A stretch of DNA of 64,000 nucleotides from SIG603 sp963621245 (GCA_963621245.1 CAVFCW010000001.1:372001-436000); one strand, 5' to 3'. Counted from the stretch's first letter, positions 1 through 9,290 are shown. A program made the numbers and translations. The notes: generated by a model not told the origin, from the sequence alone.

Positions 1-986
1 ACATTCACCTTTTTGGCAGTGCCGATTGCATAGGGGCGAATTGTGTTCTCGTGATCGTACTTATCGTAGTTTAACTCACCTCGTGCAACTATCGTCATTC
101 CCTTTGTGAGACTATCGAGCTCCTTGCACTGATTTATATCCTGAATGGTTTTAAGCGTGGCCGAACCCGTGTAGTCCGTTATCTCGATGTCATATATTTT
201 CTTCGATTTATCTCTTGTTTCCTTCGACTCAATCGCAAAAATATCGCCCCACACGTTTACCTTGCCCGATTCGGGCGAGATTGTGTTTATCGGCACTATC
301 GGCTGTTTTGTGAGGTTGCCGATGAGCGGCCTTATCGTCTCTGGAATTATCTGCGGATAGAGATTATCGCCCTCACGAACAGAAATATTTCTCTTTGCCG
401 CCTCTTCCTTAAGGCTCTGCTCATATCTCTCCTGTTCCTCGATAAGCTGAGCTCTACGCTCTTCCTCTTCCTTTTTGTGCAGCCTCTCAATGCTCGACTC
501 GGTGGCACTCTCAACGCTTGTGGTACCCGTGAAGCAAATATTGCAGTCCACGCCAAACCAATCGGCAATGAGAGCCTTCATTTTGCGGTCGGTCTTAAGG
601 TTATTTAGCAAATCGACTCCGCCGTGAAAAAGCTCAATTCTCAACACTCCGTCCTCGTAAACTGCGGTAGCGTCACTGAACGTGCCGTTCATGGTAGCGT
701 CGTTCTCTTTAAGCTTCATTACAACGGAATTTAGCACATTTGCGCCGAAACTTTCCTTGGGGAATTTTGGCGATACGCTAAGTTTGCTTATTCCGAGCTT
801 CTGCTGTAAAAGACGGCAAAGCTCCAAAATATCGCTGTACTCCACAAAAGCACCAAAGACGGAGTACAAAACTACTCCGCCCGTGTTTTTATTGACGACA
901 AGCCGTGAAAGCTTGCCGTCCAATAATTCGTCTTTTAATTTTACTTCATTTAATTCCTGTTCAAAAAATTTTCTGAATGTATTCAA
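1..986 (-). CDS. polC: DNA polymerase III PolC-type, N-terminal part (runs off window)
   Basis: The minus-strand frame is open from a TTG start at 986 to the window edge, about 328 codons. It should encode the Gram-positive replicative polymerase PolC. A charged helical stretch (EEEERRAELIEEQE) separates an N-terminal domain from an OB-like region near the edge, with the pattern VNVWGDIF...ETRDKSKKIYDIEITDYTGS typical of the PolC OB fold. The exonuclease, polymerase and PHP parts lie outside the window. TTG is chosen because AAAGGG sits upstream at the end of ispG and no ATG precedes this homology. It is the last visible gene of the pyrH-to-polC series, 13 bases after ispG; ispG-polC adjacency is common in Clostridia. 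Confidence 0.9.
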   Translation of the reverse strand, partial: MNTFRKFFEQELNEVKLKDELLDGKLSRLVVNKNTGGVVLYSVFGAFVEYSDILELCRLLQQKLGISKLSVSPKFPKESFGANVLNSVVMKLKENDATMNGTFSDATAVYEDGVLRIELFHGGVDLLNNLKTDRKMKALIADWFGVDCNICFTGTTSVESATESSIERLHKKEEEERRAQLIEEQERYEQSLKEEAAKRNISVREGDNLYPQIIPETIRPLIGNLTKQPIVPINTISPESGKVNVWGDIFAIESKETRDKSKKIYDIEITDYTGSATLKTIQDINQCKELDSLTKGMTIVARGELNYDKYDHENTIRPYAIGTAKKVN

Positions 987-999
987 ATTAAATTACCCT

Positions 1000-2049
1000 T
1001 TAAAGCTTGTCGATTTCTTCGAGAAGAGCGTCTAATAGCTGCTCCTCGGGAACCTTTCGGATTACCTCTCCCTTTTTGAAGATGAGTCCCATTCCAACGC
1101 CGCCGGCAACTCCGAGATCCGCCTCGTGAGCCTCGCCGGGGCCGTTGACAACGCAACCCATAACAGCTACAGTTATGTTCTTTCTGCATGTGGAAAGAGC
1201 CTTCTCAACCTTGTTGGCAAGTCCGATTAAATCTATTCTTGTTCTGCCGCAAGTAGGACACGAGACAAAGACAACGCCGCCCTCAAGACCGAGCGCCTTC
1301 AAAATATCGTGGCCAGCCTTCGGCTCTTCTGTCGGATCTGCCGTGAGAGAAACTCTTATGGTATCTCCTATTCCTCTCTGTAAAAGCGAACCGATACCGA
1401 TAGCCGATTTAATCACGCCCATGTGTGCCGTGCCCGCCTCGGTTACGCCGAGGTGAAGCGGATAATCGCACATGGAACTCATAAGCTCGTAAGCCTCGAT
1501 TGTTGTGACAACATCGCTCGATTTAATCGATATTGCAATATCGTCAAAATCAAACTTATTCAAAAGTTTCACATGGTACATGGCGCTCTCACAAAGTGCC
1601 TCAGGCGTGGGCGAACCGTATTTCTTTAAAATATCCTTTTCAACAGAACCGGAGTTTACGCCTATTCTTATAGGAATATTCTTCTTTTTGCAAATGTCGG
1701 CAACCGCTTTTACGCGCTCGTCACCGCCGATGTTTCCGGGATTAATTCTGATTTTGTCGATTCCCGCCTCTGCCGCAGCTAAAGCAAGTCTGTAATCAAA
1801 ATGAATGTCAGCAACAAGCGGAATGTTAATTTCCTTTTTTATTGCCGGAATAAGCTCAACCGCTTTCATATCGGGAATTGCCGCACGAATAATATCACAT
1901 CCTGCTTTTTCGAGTGCAATCGCTTGCTTGACGCTTCCCTCAATATCGGTTGACGGAACATTGAGCATAGACTGAACGGCAATCGGTGCTCCGCCGCCGA
2001 CTAAAGTATTTCCAACCTTTATCTGCTTGGTAAGCTTTCTGTTAATCAT
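1000..2049 (-). CDS. ispG: 4-hydroxy-3-methylbut-2-enyl diphosphate synthase
   Basis: This 349-residue protein is the iron-sulfur enzyme of the MEP isoprenoid pathway that reductively converts MEcPP to HMBPP. The TIM-barrel N-terminal half carries VQSMLNVPSTD and IRINPGNIGG. The cluster-binding C-terminal half carries FVSCPTCGRT and MGCVVNGPGEA, which supply the cysteines and the active-site Glu. The length matches the short bacterial form. A GAGGG site precedes the ATG. The gene sits between rseP and polC on the same strand with gaps of 12 and 13 bases, so it is very likely cotranscribed. With dxr and uppS in the same run, this unit supplies precursors for undecaprenyl phosphate. Confidence 0.97.
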   Translation of the reverse strand: MINRKLTKQIKVGNTLVGGGAPIAVQSMLNVPSTDIEGSVKQAIALEKAGCDIIRAAIPDMKAVELIPAIKKEINIPLVADIHFDYRLALAAAEAGIDKIRINPGNIGGDERVKAVADICKKKNIPIRIGVNSGSVEKDILKKYGSPTPEALCESAMYHVKLLNKFDFDDIAISIKSSDVVTTIEAYELMSSMCDYPLHLGVTEAGTAHMGVIKSAIGIGSLLQRGIGDTIRVSLTADPTEEPKAGHDILKALGLEGGVVFVSCPTCGRTRIDLIGLANKVEKALSTCRKNITVAVMGCVVNGPGEAHEADLGVAGGVGMGLIFKKGEVIRKVPEEQLLDALLEEIDKL

Positions 2050-2061
2050 AATTTTACCCTC

Positions 2062-3114
2062 TTACTTGAATATACCGATTATATCCTTACATGTTACGAC
2101 AACCATAAACGCAAGCAAAATTGCCATGCCCGCCGTGTTCACCCATGCCTCGTACTTTCTCGGAACAGGCTTTTTTCTCACCGCTTCAATCAGGAGAAAA
2201 ACAAATCTGCCGCCGTCCAGTGCGGGGAACGGAAGAAGATTGAACACACCGAGATTTATGGATATGAGCGCCATTATCGTCATTATGTTATAAATAGCGT
2301 CCGAAACGCTTGTCTCAAGTCCTGTTGAAGCTGCCTCGGTTATCGCCTGAGCAACTCCGACGGGGCCAGAAACATCGTTAAGACCGTATTTTCCTGTCAC
2401 TATGCCCTTTAAGCTTAAGATAACCATTTTCATCATAGACCATGTGTTATCCACGCTTTTCTTGATTATTCTGAGCGGAGTTTTTTGCACGCCGTAAATT
2501 TTAAAGTCGATAACCACGGCTGTTCTTCCACTGCTCTCATAGGAATCGAGCTTGACATTGTTGAGCTCGATTTTCTCGCCGTCACGCACAAGAACAATAT
2601 TGCATGAATCGGGATCGGCAGTGCCGAAGCCGAAACTCAAATCGGTTTCCGTTCTTATTCTGTAACCGTCCACCGAGTAAATGTAATCTCCAACCTCGGC
2701 GCCGGCCGCCTCAAGCTTGGAGTTATCGGTAAATGCGGCAATCTGATTTGTGGCAAGCAGATTGCTTTGGCAGACCACCACGCCCATAAGCACCAAACCC
2801 AAAACGATGTTCATGAACGCACCGGCAACAATAACAATCATTCTTTTCCAAACGGGTTTGTTGTTAAAAGCCTTGTCGTCAGGGCTTTCCTCGTCCTCGC
2901 CCTCCATGGCGCAGTATCCGCCTATGGGGAAAAGTCTTAAGGAATAATCCGTCTCGCCCCTTGTGAATCCGAAAAGCTTGGGGCCCATTCCCACGGCAAA
3001 TTCGTTTACTCTTATTCCCGAAAGCTTAGCCGTGAAAAAGTGACCGAACTCGTGAATGAATATGATAAGTCCGAAAAGCAATACCGCTATGATAATCAGA
3101 AGAATATTTAGCAT
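2062..3114 (-). CDS. rseP: RIP metalloprotease RseP/YluC (site-2 protease family)
   Basis: A 350-residue intramembrane zinc protease. The zinc motif HEFGH is in the first transmembrane helix (about residues 20-24), and the third-ligand motif NLLPFPALDGGR is near residue 300. A PDZ domain lies between them (around AAGAEVGDYIYSVDGYRI). Members of this family cleave anti-sigma factors or signal-peptide remnants in the membrane. The gene keeps the conserved dxr-rseP-ispG order seen in many Firmicutes. The start at 3114 has an AAGG site at a slightly long spacing. No anti-sigma gene lies in the window, so the substrate is unknown. Confidence 0.95.
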   Translation of the reverse strand: MLNILLIIIAVLLFGLIIFIHEFGHFFTAKLSGIRVNEFAVGMGPKLFGFTRGETDYSLRLFPIGGYCAMEGEDEESPDDKAFNNKPVWKRMIVIVAGAFMNIVLGLVLMGVVVCQSNLLATNQIAAFTDNSKLEAAGAEVGDYIYSVDGYRIRTETDLSFGFGTADPDSCNIVLVRDGEKIELNNVKLDSYESSGRTAVVIDFKIYGVQKTPLRIIKKSVDNTWSMMKMVILSLKGIVTGKYGLNDVSGPVGVAQAITEAASTGLETSVSDAIYNIMTIMALISINLGVFNLLPFPALDGGRFVFLLIEAVRKKPVPRKYEAWVNTAGMAILLAFMVVVTCKDIIGIFK

Positions 3115-3140
3115 CTAAAAAGTTTTCCTTTCCAAAAAGA

Positions 3141-4310
3141 CTATTTGACGCTGTCCAAAACAAAGGCTCTTGCCTTTCTGTCGGCCTCGAATATGCTCTC
3201 GACCGTGACGGGATCGCCCGATGACTGGTTATCCATAGCCGCAGTAACCAGCTCCGCGACATCCGTGAAGCCTATTTTTCCGGACAGGAACAACTTAACA
3301 GCCTCCTCGTCTGCTCCGTTAATTGCGGTGGGAGCAAGACCGCCTCTTCTGAGTGCCGTTTTGCACGAAGCAAGGCACTTGAAGGTTTTTTCGTCGGCAG
3401 TATAAAAACTTAACTTGCCGTAATCCGTAAGATTTAACTGCTTAACGGGTGAAACGTATCTGTTCGGCCAAGTTAAAGCATACTGAATCGGTATTCTCAT
3501 GTCGGGCACACCGAGTTGGGCAATTACCGAGTTATCGTCATACTCGATAAGCGAATGAACAACGCTCTCACGGTGAACGATGGCGTCGATGTGATCTATA
3601 TCGACATCAAAAAGCCAGCGAGCCTCCATAATCTCAAGACCCTTATTGAACATCGTGGCAGAATCTATTGTGACTCTCGAGCCCATGTCCCAGTTTGGGT
3701 GATTTAGTGCCTGAGCTGGCGTTACGTCCTTTAATTCGTCCAAAGTTTTGCCGAAAAAAGGGCCGCCCGACGCAGTGATTATAAGTCTTTTGAGCTGTTT
3801 TTTGTCGTGGCAGCCTTGCAGACACTGGAAAATAGCAGAGTGCTCGCTGTCAACGGGAAGTATTTTAACGCCCATTCTCTTAGCCTCGGCTGTTACGATG
3901 CTTCCGCCCGTGACCATGGATTCTTTGTTGGCAAGTGCCAAATCCTTGCCCGCACGAATCGCCGCCAAAGTGGGCAAAAGTCCTATCATTCCTGTACAGC
4001 TGTTGAGCGTGATGTCCGCTTCGTTCAAAGCGGCAATCTCGCAAACGCCGTCCTCGCCGCACAAAACTTTTGTGTCGGTATCGGCAACTTTAGATTTAAG
4101 TTCCTTTGCCTTCTCCTCGTCAAAAACTGCTGCGGCAAGCGGCTTAAACTCTCTTATCTGCTCCTCTAAAAGCTTGATATTGGAATGTGCCGCAAGACCG
4201 ACAATTTTAATTTTATCGTCCTCGCTTGCGGTGTTCTGTAATGTTCTGACTACATCCGCTGTTTGAGTTCCAATGGAACCGGTAGAACCTATTAATGATA
4301 ATTTTTTCAT
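3141..4310 (-). CDS. dxr: 1-deoxy-D-xylulose 5-phosphate reductoisomerase
   Basis: This enzyme converts DXP to MEP with NADPH, the committed step of the MEP pathway. The Rossmann motif GSTGSIGTQT is at the N-terminus, followed by the metal/substrate motif PVDSEHSAIFQ, then ASGGPF and NHPNWDMGSRVTIDSATM. I start the protein at the MKKLSLIG methionine (389 residues), because its ATG overlaps the cdsA stop as TGATG and a GGAG lies 8 bases upstream inside cdsA. An upstream in-frame ATG at 4331 would add seven residues not seen in the family. The overlap implies translational coupling to cdsA. Confidence 0.96.
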   Translation of the reverse strand: MKKLSLIGSTGSIGTQTADVVRTLQNTASEDDKIKIVGLAAHSNIKLLEEQIREFKPLAAAVFDEEKAKELKSKVADTDTKVLCGEDGVCEIAALNEADITLNSCTGMIGLLPTLAAIRAGKDLALANKESMVTGGSIVTAEAKRMGVKILPVDSEHSAIFQCLQGCHDKKQLKRLIITASGGPFFGKTLDELKDVTPAQALNHPNWDMGSRVTIDSATMFNKGLEIMEARWLFDVDIDHIDAIVHRESVVHSLIEYDDNSVIAQLGVPDMRIPIQYALTWPNRYVSPVKQLNLTDYGKLSFYTADEKTFKCLASCKTALRRGGLAPTAINGADEEAVKLFLSGKIGFTDVAELVTAAMDNQSSGDPVTVESIFEADRKARAFVLDSVK

Positions 4311-5131
4311 CAGTGTACTCCGAAAATGCAAAGTAAAGTATAAACAAAAGGCGAAACAAAAATTACACTGTCAAATCTGTCGAGAATTCCGCCGTGACCG
4401 GGAATAAGATTTCCGTAGTCCTTGATTCCCTTCTCACGCTTTATAATTGAGAATGAGAGGTCGCCCACAACCGAAACAAATCCGCTTAAGAATCCGCTGA
4501 CAGCCAAAACTATGTAGTGAACGCTTGCGTTCTCGGGTGAATAGAGCTTGGTGAAGAGCAAGCCGCCAAGAAGCATAGCCACTATGCTGACAAGTATTCC
4601 GCCGATAAAGCCCTCGACCGTCTTTTTGGGGCTTATCTTTGGGCAAAGCTTGCGCTTGCCGAAAAACGAACCGCTGAAATATGCGCCCGCATCGGCAATC
4701 CACGGTCCGAGAACCGCAACCATTGCATAAAAAATGCCGAACTCGGGGCTTATGTTTCTTATAAGCACGATTGTGTTAAGTGCTACGGTAACCAGAATGT
4801 TCATAGCGTAAACGGGAACCGTATCGCAGAATTTCAAAGTTTCGTGGTGGTAAATCACCGTGAAAAACATCCACAAGGTGTAAACCGACGCAAGCAAAAA
4901 CATTCCCCATGAAACAAACGAGGCAAACGGTGAAGCCGCCGCAAACAGAATGCTCGGAAAATAAACCCATTTCTGTCCGTCCAAAGAAAAGCACTTGCAC
5001 AGTTCATGAGCCGCAACGGCGCACATAAACGCAATGAGTATATTGAGGAATAACGGAAAAACGCCGTTCAAAAGAACCGTTATTATAAGAATAACGCAAA
5101 GTCCCGCACCGGCTAAGATTCTTGTTTTCAT
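4310..5131 (-). CDS. cdsA: phosphatidate cytidylyltransferase
   Basis: A 273-residue polytopic membrane enzyme that makes CDP-diacylglycerol from phosphatidate and CTP. It has about seven to eight hydrophobic segments. The C-terminal CdsA signature reads KREKGIKDYGNLIPGHGGIL and continues DRFDS, with the metal-binding aspartates in place. It follows uppS by 41 bases and overlaps dxr by one base. Its position between uppS and dxr is the standard order in Clostridia and links phospholipid and isoprenoid synthesis in one transcript. Confidence 0.96.
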   Translation of the reverse strand: MKTRILAGAGLCVILIITVLLNGVFPLFLNILIAFMCAVAAHELCKCFSLDGQKWVYFPSILFAAASPFASFVSWGMFLLASVYTLWMFFTVIYHHETLKFCDTVPVYAMNILVTVALNTIVLIRNISPEFGIFYAMVAVLGPWIADAGAYFSGSFFGKRKLCPKISPKKTVEGFIGGILVSIVAMLLGGLLFTKLYSPENASVHYIVLAVSGFLSGFVSVVGDLSFSIIKREKGIKDYGNLIPGHGGILDRFDSVIFVSPFVYTLLCIFGVH

Positions 5132-5172
5132 AGTGAACCGATCCTGTCCTTAAAATATAGATAAAAGATAAA

Positions 5173-5907
5173 TCAAACTCCGCCGAATCTGCGGTTTCTC
5201 TCAGAGTAAATTCTTATGCACTCGTCGAGGTCCTCAGGTTTGAAATCAGGCCACAGGATATCGCAGTACACAAATTCGGAATATGCCGATTGCCAAATAA
5301 GAAAATTGGAAAGCCTCTGCTCTCCGCTCGGTCTGATGATAACATCGGGATCGGGCTGATTTTCGGTATAAAGATGAGAACCTATCATGTCTTCCGTGAT
5401 ATCCTCGGGTTCTATCTCGCCGGACTTCACCATCTCGGCAATCTGCTTAACGGAATAAACTATATCGTCTCTTCCGCCGTAGTTCATAGCGATATTGAGA
5501 ACCATTCCCGTTTTATTTGCGGAAACCTCCTCAACATCGTGAATGAGTTTTTGCAAACCGGCGTTGAATTTGGTGGTGTCACCCAAAAATCTTACCTTGA
5601 TGTTCTCATCGAGAAAATCTCGCAAAGCCTCCTCGAGGTAGGACTTAAAAAGCACCATGAGCGCACTTACCTCGGGACCCGGTCTTGACCAGTTTTCCGT
5701 CGAGAATGCGTACACCGTGAGGTACTTAATTCCTATCGAAGAAGCATATCTTGTTATTGTTTTAAAAACGGCGGCGCCCGCCTTGTGACCGGCGGAACGG
5801 GGCAAATTTCTCTGCTTTGCCCAGCGACCGTTGCCGTCCATTATTATTCCGATGTGAACGGGAAGACGAAGCTCCTCCGTCTCCCCGTTGTTCTTAGTAA
5901 ATATCAT
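5173..5907 (-). CDS. uppS: isoprenyl transferase (undecaprenyl diphosphate synthase)
   Basis: A 244-residue cis-prenyltransferase that extends farnesyl diphosphate with IPP to the C55 carrier used in cell-wall synthesis. The catalytic P-loop HIGIIMDGNGRWAKQ holds the metal-binding Asp, SFSTENW-type YAFSTENWSRP follows, and the IPP-binding end RPSGEQRLSNFLIWQ is intact. It is 12 bases downstream of frr and 41 upstream of cdsA. The short N-terminal extension (MIFTKNNGETEELRLP) is ordinary for Clostridia. Confidence 0.97.
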   Translation of the reverse strand: MIFTKNNGETEELRLPVHIGIIMDGNGRWAKQRNLPRSAGHKAGAAVFKTITRYASSIGIKYLTVYAFSTENWSRPGPEVSALMVLFKSYLEEALRDFLDENIKVRFLGDTTKFNAGLQKLIHDVEEVSANKTGMVLNIAMNYGGRDDIVYSVKQIAEMVKSGEIEPEDITEDMIGSHLYTENQPDPDVIIRPSGEQRLSNFLIWQSAYSEFVYCDILWPDFKPEDLDECIRIYSERNRRFGGV

Positions 5908-5919
5908 AGTTTAAATCAA

Positions 5920-6474
5920 TCAGATGCTCATGAGCTCTTTTTCCTTGGCGGACTGAACGCTCTCAACTTCCTTTACCATTTTGTCGGTAAGCTCCTGAAC
6001 CTTCTTCTCTGCCTGCTTGAGCTCGTCCTCTGTAAGCTCGTTGGCCTTCTTTTTCTTCTTGAGCTCGTCCATTGCGTCACGGCGAACGTTACGGATGTGA
6101 ACCTTGCACTCCTCTGCCTGCTTTGCGACGTCCTTTACAAGCTCCTTACGGCTGTCCTCTGTGAGCTGAGGGAAAATGAGGCGGATGATCTTTCCGTCGT
6201 TCTGCGGATTGATTCCGAGCTCCGACTTCTGGATTGCCTTCTCGATGTTCTTGAGCTGAGTTGCGTCATAGGGGCTGATTGTGAGAACTCTCGGCTCCGG
6301 AACGGCAATTGCAGCCATCTGGTTAAGCGGTGTTGGTGCGCCCCAGTACTCAACTGTGATTTTATCGAGAACTGCTGGGTTTGCTCTTCCGGCTCTTATT
6401 GTCTTGTAGTCTGCTACCAAATGGTCGATAGCGGAGTTCATTCTTCTTTTTGCGTCATCAAGTATCGCTTTCAT
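5920..6474 (-). CDS. frr: ribosome recycling factor
   Basis: At 184 residues it has the standard length for RRF, which splits post-termination ribosomes together with EF-G. The N-terminal helix (MKAILDDAKRRMNSAIDHL) and the family motif RAGRANPAVLDKI are followed by the small beta domain (ITVEYWGAPTPLNQMA) and a long return helix rich in K/E. It lies between pyrH and uppS, the usual order, with a 53-base gap from pyrH holding the RBS AAAGGATTT. Confidence 0.97.
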   Translation of the reverse strand: MKAILDDAKRRMNSAIDHLVADYKTIRAGRANPAVLDKITVEYWGAPTPLNQMAAIAVPEPRVLTISPYDATQLKNIEKAIQKSELGINPQNDGKIIRLIFPQLTEDSRKELVKDVAKQAEECKVHIRNVRRDAMDELKKKKKANELTEDELKQAEKKVQELTDKMVKEVESVQSAKEKELMSI

Positions 6475-6527
6475 GGTAAAAAATCCTTTCGGTAATCTGT
6501 TTTGGTTATTATTCGGTTATCGGAGGT

Positions 6528-7244
6528 TTAGTCCTCTTTCCAGTCGATAGTTGTACCTATATCCTCGCCGCTAACTGCTCTTACGATGTTCTGCGGATCT
6601 TCAATGCTGAAAACATAGAACGGAATTTTTCTGTCGTTGCAGAAAGAAGCGGCTGTCATATCCATAACCTGAAGGTTATCCTGGATAATTCTGAGGTACT
6701 GAATGTGATTATACTTCTTTGCGTTCGGGTTCTTTTTGGGGTCACTGTCGTAAACGCCGTCAACCATGGTTGCCTTTAAAATGACTTCTGCGCCGATTTC
6801 AGCCGCACGAAGTGCTGCACCCGTATCGGTTGAGAAGAACGGCATTCCCGTTCCAGCAGCAAAGATTACAACTTTTCCCTCCTCGAGGTGTTTCACGGCA
6901 TTGTCACGGACAAATGTCTCTGCCACCTGCTCCATGCAAAGTGCCGACATAACCTTGACCTCAAGGCCCATGCTCTCAAGAATGTCCTGCAAGCCGAGAG
7001 AATTGATAACAGTGGCAAGCATGCCCATTTTGTCGGCTCTTGTTCTCTCCATCTCGCCGCTGGATCTGCCTCTCCAGAAGTTTCCGCCGCCAACAACAAT
7101 GGCAACCTGAACGCCGTTTTCGACAAGATCCTTAACGGGAGCGACAATCTTTGCGGCTGTATCAAAATTAATGCCGAAACGGTCATCACCCGCCAAAGAC
7201 TCTCCGCTTAACTTAAGGAGCACTCTTTTATATTTAGGAGTCAT
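6528..7244 (-). CDS. pyrH: UMP kinase
   Basis: This amino-acid-kinase-fold enzyme phosphorylates UMP to UDP with ATP. Motifs seen are KRVLLKLSGESLAG at the N-terminus, VVGGGNFWRG, and TVDGVYDSDPKKNPNAK. I choose the ATG giving MTPKYKRV (238 residues), because AAAGGTGAG lies 11 bases upstream. The upstream in-frame GTG at 7253 would leave almost no spacing to that site. It is the first gene of the eight-gene unit down to polC and has its own promoter at 7292-7320. Confidence 0.96.
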   Translation of the reverse strand: MTPKYKRVLLKLSGESLAGDDRFGINFDTAAKIVAPVKDLVENGVQVAIVVGGGNFWRGRSSGEMERTRADKMGMLATVINSLGLQDILESMGLEVKVMSALCMEQVAETFVRDNAVKHLEEGKVVIFAAGTGMPFFSTDTGAALRAAEIGAEVILKATMVDGVYDSDPKKNPNAKKYNHIQYLRIIQDNLQVMDMTAASFCNDRKIPFYVFSIEDPQNIVRAVSGEDIGTTIDWKED

Positions 7245-7291
7245 AATTTGCACTCACCTTTCTCTTTATTTATACAATTTCAGTTGTAATC

Positions 7292-7320
7292 ATTTTACAT
7301 TATTTACGCCTGCTTGTAAA
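7292..7320 (-). promoter_or_regulatory. Promoter of pyrH-frr-uppS-cdsA-dxr-rseP-ispG-polC
   Basis: Read on the minus strand: -35 TTTACA (7320-7315), 17-base spacer, -10 TAAAAT (7297-7292). It lies just downstream of the tsf terminator and about 50 bases before the pyrH start, so the pyrH unit has independent initiation. Confidence 0.75.
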
Positions 7321-7333
7321 GACAGAAAGGTGC

Positions 7334-7364
7334 AAAAAGTCCCGGGCACCAAATTCCCGGGACT
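7334..7364 (-). terminator. Terminator after tsf
   Basis: Minus-strand hairpin AGTCCCGGG / CCCGGGACT (7364-7356 with 7346-7338), perfect 9 bp with a 9-base loop, followed by TTTTT. It separates the rpsB-tsf transcript from pyrH. Confidence 0.85.
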
Positions 7365-7431
7365 AAAAGCGTTGTTGTAAATTAGAAATGTTGTAATTAA
7401 AGTGTTGTAAATGTAATCGTTTTAAGTCAGA

Positions 7432-8349
7432 TTACTTGACCATCTTTGCGATTTCCTCAGCAAAGTTCTCCTGCTTCTTCTCGAGGCCTTCGCCCTTCTC
7501 GAAACGGACAAACTGAGAAACCTTCATCTTGCCGCCGACTGTCTTAGCGCAATCGTCAACATACTGCTTAACTGTCTTGGAGGAATCCTTAACGAATACC
7601 TGGTCGACAAGGCAGTTCTCCTTGTAGAACTTGCCCATCTTACCGACAACGATCTTCTCGAGAACAGCCTGAGGCTTGTTAGCCATCTTAGGATCGTTCT
7701 TCATGATCTCGATCTGGATCTGCTTCTCGTGCTCGAAATCAGCAGCCGGAACGCTCTCCTCATCAAGGTAAGTCGGGTTCATAGCTGCAACCTGCATAGC
7801 AACGTCCTTGCCGCAAGCTACGAGAGCGTCTGTGCCGGAAGCATTCTCGTCAGCGTCAAACTTAACGAGAACACCGATTGTGCCGCCGCCGTGTACGTAA
7901 GCTGCGCAGTCGCCTTCGATTCTCTCGAAACGGCGAATCTTGATGTTCTCGCCGATAACGAGGATAGCGTCCTTAAGCTTTGCGTCGATTGTCTCGCCGT
8001 CCTCAGCTGTGCAAGCGAGGAGAGCCTCAACATCGGCAGGAGCATACTTGATAACCGCATTAGCGCAAGCCTCTACGAAAGCCTTGAACTTGTCGTTCTT
8101 TGCAACGAAGTCTGTCTCGGCATTAACCTCGATAACAACGCCGACTTTGCCCTCTACCTTAGCGAAAGCAACACCCTCGGCAGCGATTCTCGAAGCCTTC
8201 TTCTCCTGAGCTGCAAGGCCCTTCTTACGAAGGTACTCTGTAGCAGCTTCCATATCGCCGTTAGTCTCGGAAAGAGCCTTCTTGCAGTCCATCATACCGC
8301 AGCCGGTCTTTGCACGAAGCTCAGCGACATCTTTTGCTGTAAAATTCAT
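7432..8349 (-). CDS. tsf: translation elongation factor Ts
   Basis: A 305-residue nucleotide exchange factor for EF-Tu. The UBA-like N-terminus (AKDVAELRAKTGCGMMDCKKAL) and the TDFVAKND motif of the core are both present, and the C-terminal region resembles the longer clostridial forms. It is 68 bases downstream of rpsB in the same transcript and closed by the terminator at 7334-7364. AGGAAG precedes the ATG. Confidence 0.97.
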   Translation of the reverse strand: MNFTAKDVAELRAKTGCGMMDCKKALSETNGDMEAATEYLRKKGLAAQEKKASRIAAEGVAFAKVEGKVGVVIEVNAETDFVAKNDKFKAFVEACANAVIKYAPADVEALLACTAEDGETIDAKLKDAILVIGENIKIRRFERIEGDCAAYVHGGGTIGVLVKFDADENASGTDALVACGKDVAMQVAAMNPTYLDEESVPAADFEHEKQIQIEIMKNDPKMANKPQAVLEKIVVGKMGKFYKENCLVDQVFVKDSSKTVKQYVDDCAKTVGGKMKVSQFVRFEKGEGLEKKQENFAEEIAKMVK

Positions 8350-8417
8350 AGTGATATCTTCCTTTCTGTAATATCAGGTTGATAGTAAAATACTAATAAT
8401 TACTAATAATTACTGAA

Positions 8418-9149
8418 TTACTCAGCGACTTCCTCTGCCGGCTCCTCAGCTGCAGCAGCGCCCATCTGACCCTCACGGCCCTCGATGATAGCGTCAGCCA
8501 TTGCACCTGCGATAAGCTTAACGGCACGGATAGCGTCGTCGTTACCCGGAATTACGTAGTCGATCTCATCAGGATCACAGTTTGTATCTACGATAGCAAC
8601 GATCGGAATACCAAGCTTGTGAGCCTCGGAAACAGCGATCTTCTCTTTTCTCGGGTCAACGATGAAGAGTGCGCCCGGCATCTCCTTCATGTCCTTGATA
8701 CCGCCGAGGAACTTCTCGAGCTTCTCAATCTCAAGGTTGAGCTTAGCAACTTCCTTCTTGGGAAGAAGATCAAATGTACCGTCCTCAGCCATTTTGTTGA
8801 GCTGAGCGAGTCTTGCGATTCTTGTGCGGATTGTTGTGTAGTTTGTGAGCATACCGCCGAGCCATCTTGCGTTTACATAGTAAGCGCCTGCTCTTAATGC
8901 CTCTTCCTTAACGGACTCCTGAGCCTGCTTCTTTGTGCCTACAAAGAGAACGCTCTTGCCCTCTACGGAAAGATCACGAACGAAGTTATAAGCCTCTTCG
9001 AGCTTCTTAACTGTCTTCTGGAGATCGATAATATAGATACCGTTTCTCTCTGTGAAGATGTACTCAGCCATCTTCGGGTTCCATCTTCTTGTCTGATGAC
9101 CGAAGTGTACGCCGGCCTCAAGAAGCTGTTTCATTGATACTACTGCCAT
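8418..9149 (-). CDS. rpsB: 30S ribosomal protein S2
   Basis: A 243-residue S2 protein with the signature block MKQLLEAGVHFGHQTRRWNP at the N-terminus and FIVDPRKEKIAVSEAHKLGI in the middle. A short acidic, Ala-rich tail (GAAAAEEPAEEVAE) follows. GGAGG (within GACAGGAGGAAAC) precedes the ATG. It is the first gene of the rpsB-tsf unit, with a promoter at 9262-9290 and a leader of about 105 bases. Confidence 0.98.
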   Translation of the reverse strand: MAVVSMKQLLEAGVHFGHQTRRWNPKMAEYIFTERNGIYIIDLQKTVKKLEEAYNFVRDLSVEGKSVLFVGTKKQAQESVKEEALRAGAYYVNARWLGGMLTNYTTIRTRIARLAQLNKMAEDGTFDLLPKKEVAKLNLEIEKLEKFLGGIKDMKEMPGALFIVDPRKEKIAVSEAHKLGIPIVAIVDTNCDPDEIDYVIPGNDDAIRAVKLIAGAMADAIIEGREGQMGAAAAEEPAEEVAE

Positions 9150-9261
9150 GTTTGTTTCCTCCTGTCGGAATAAAATAAAATTTTTTCGTCCGCCGGGTCT
9201 GGCAAATCGGGCTGCCCTGTGGGCTGTTGACCGAAAACCTCGGCGTGTGAGTTACCGATTT

Positions 9262-9290
9262 ATTCTACCACAAGGGGCGACTCAATGCAA
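9262..9290 (-). promoter_or_regulatory. Promoter of rpsB-tsf
   Basis: Minus-strand -35 TTGCAT (9290-9285), 17-base spacer, -10 TAGAAT (9267-9262). The roughly 105-base leader that follows is GC-richer and holds short complementary runs (AGCCC...GGGC). An autogenous S2 control site is possible, but I cannot demonstrate one. Confidence 0.75.

Noticed and set aside
4310..4331. Longer dxr start (MHFRSTLMKK)
   Set aside because: It would overlap cdsA by 22 bases without an RBS and adds residues not found before the KKLSLIG start in the family.
8350..8417. TACTAATAATTACTAATAATTAC run between rpsB and tsf as a mobile repeat
   Set aside because: Short, simple AT sequence within an ordinary operon gap, not the same core as the repeats near 30 kb.
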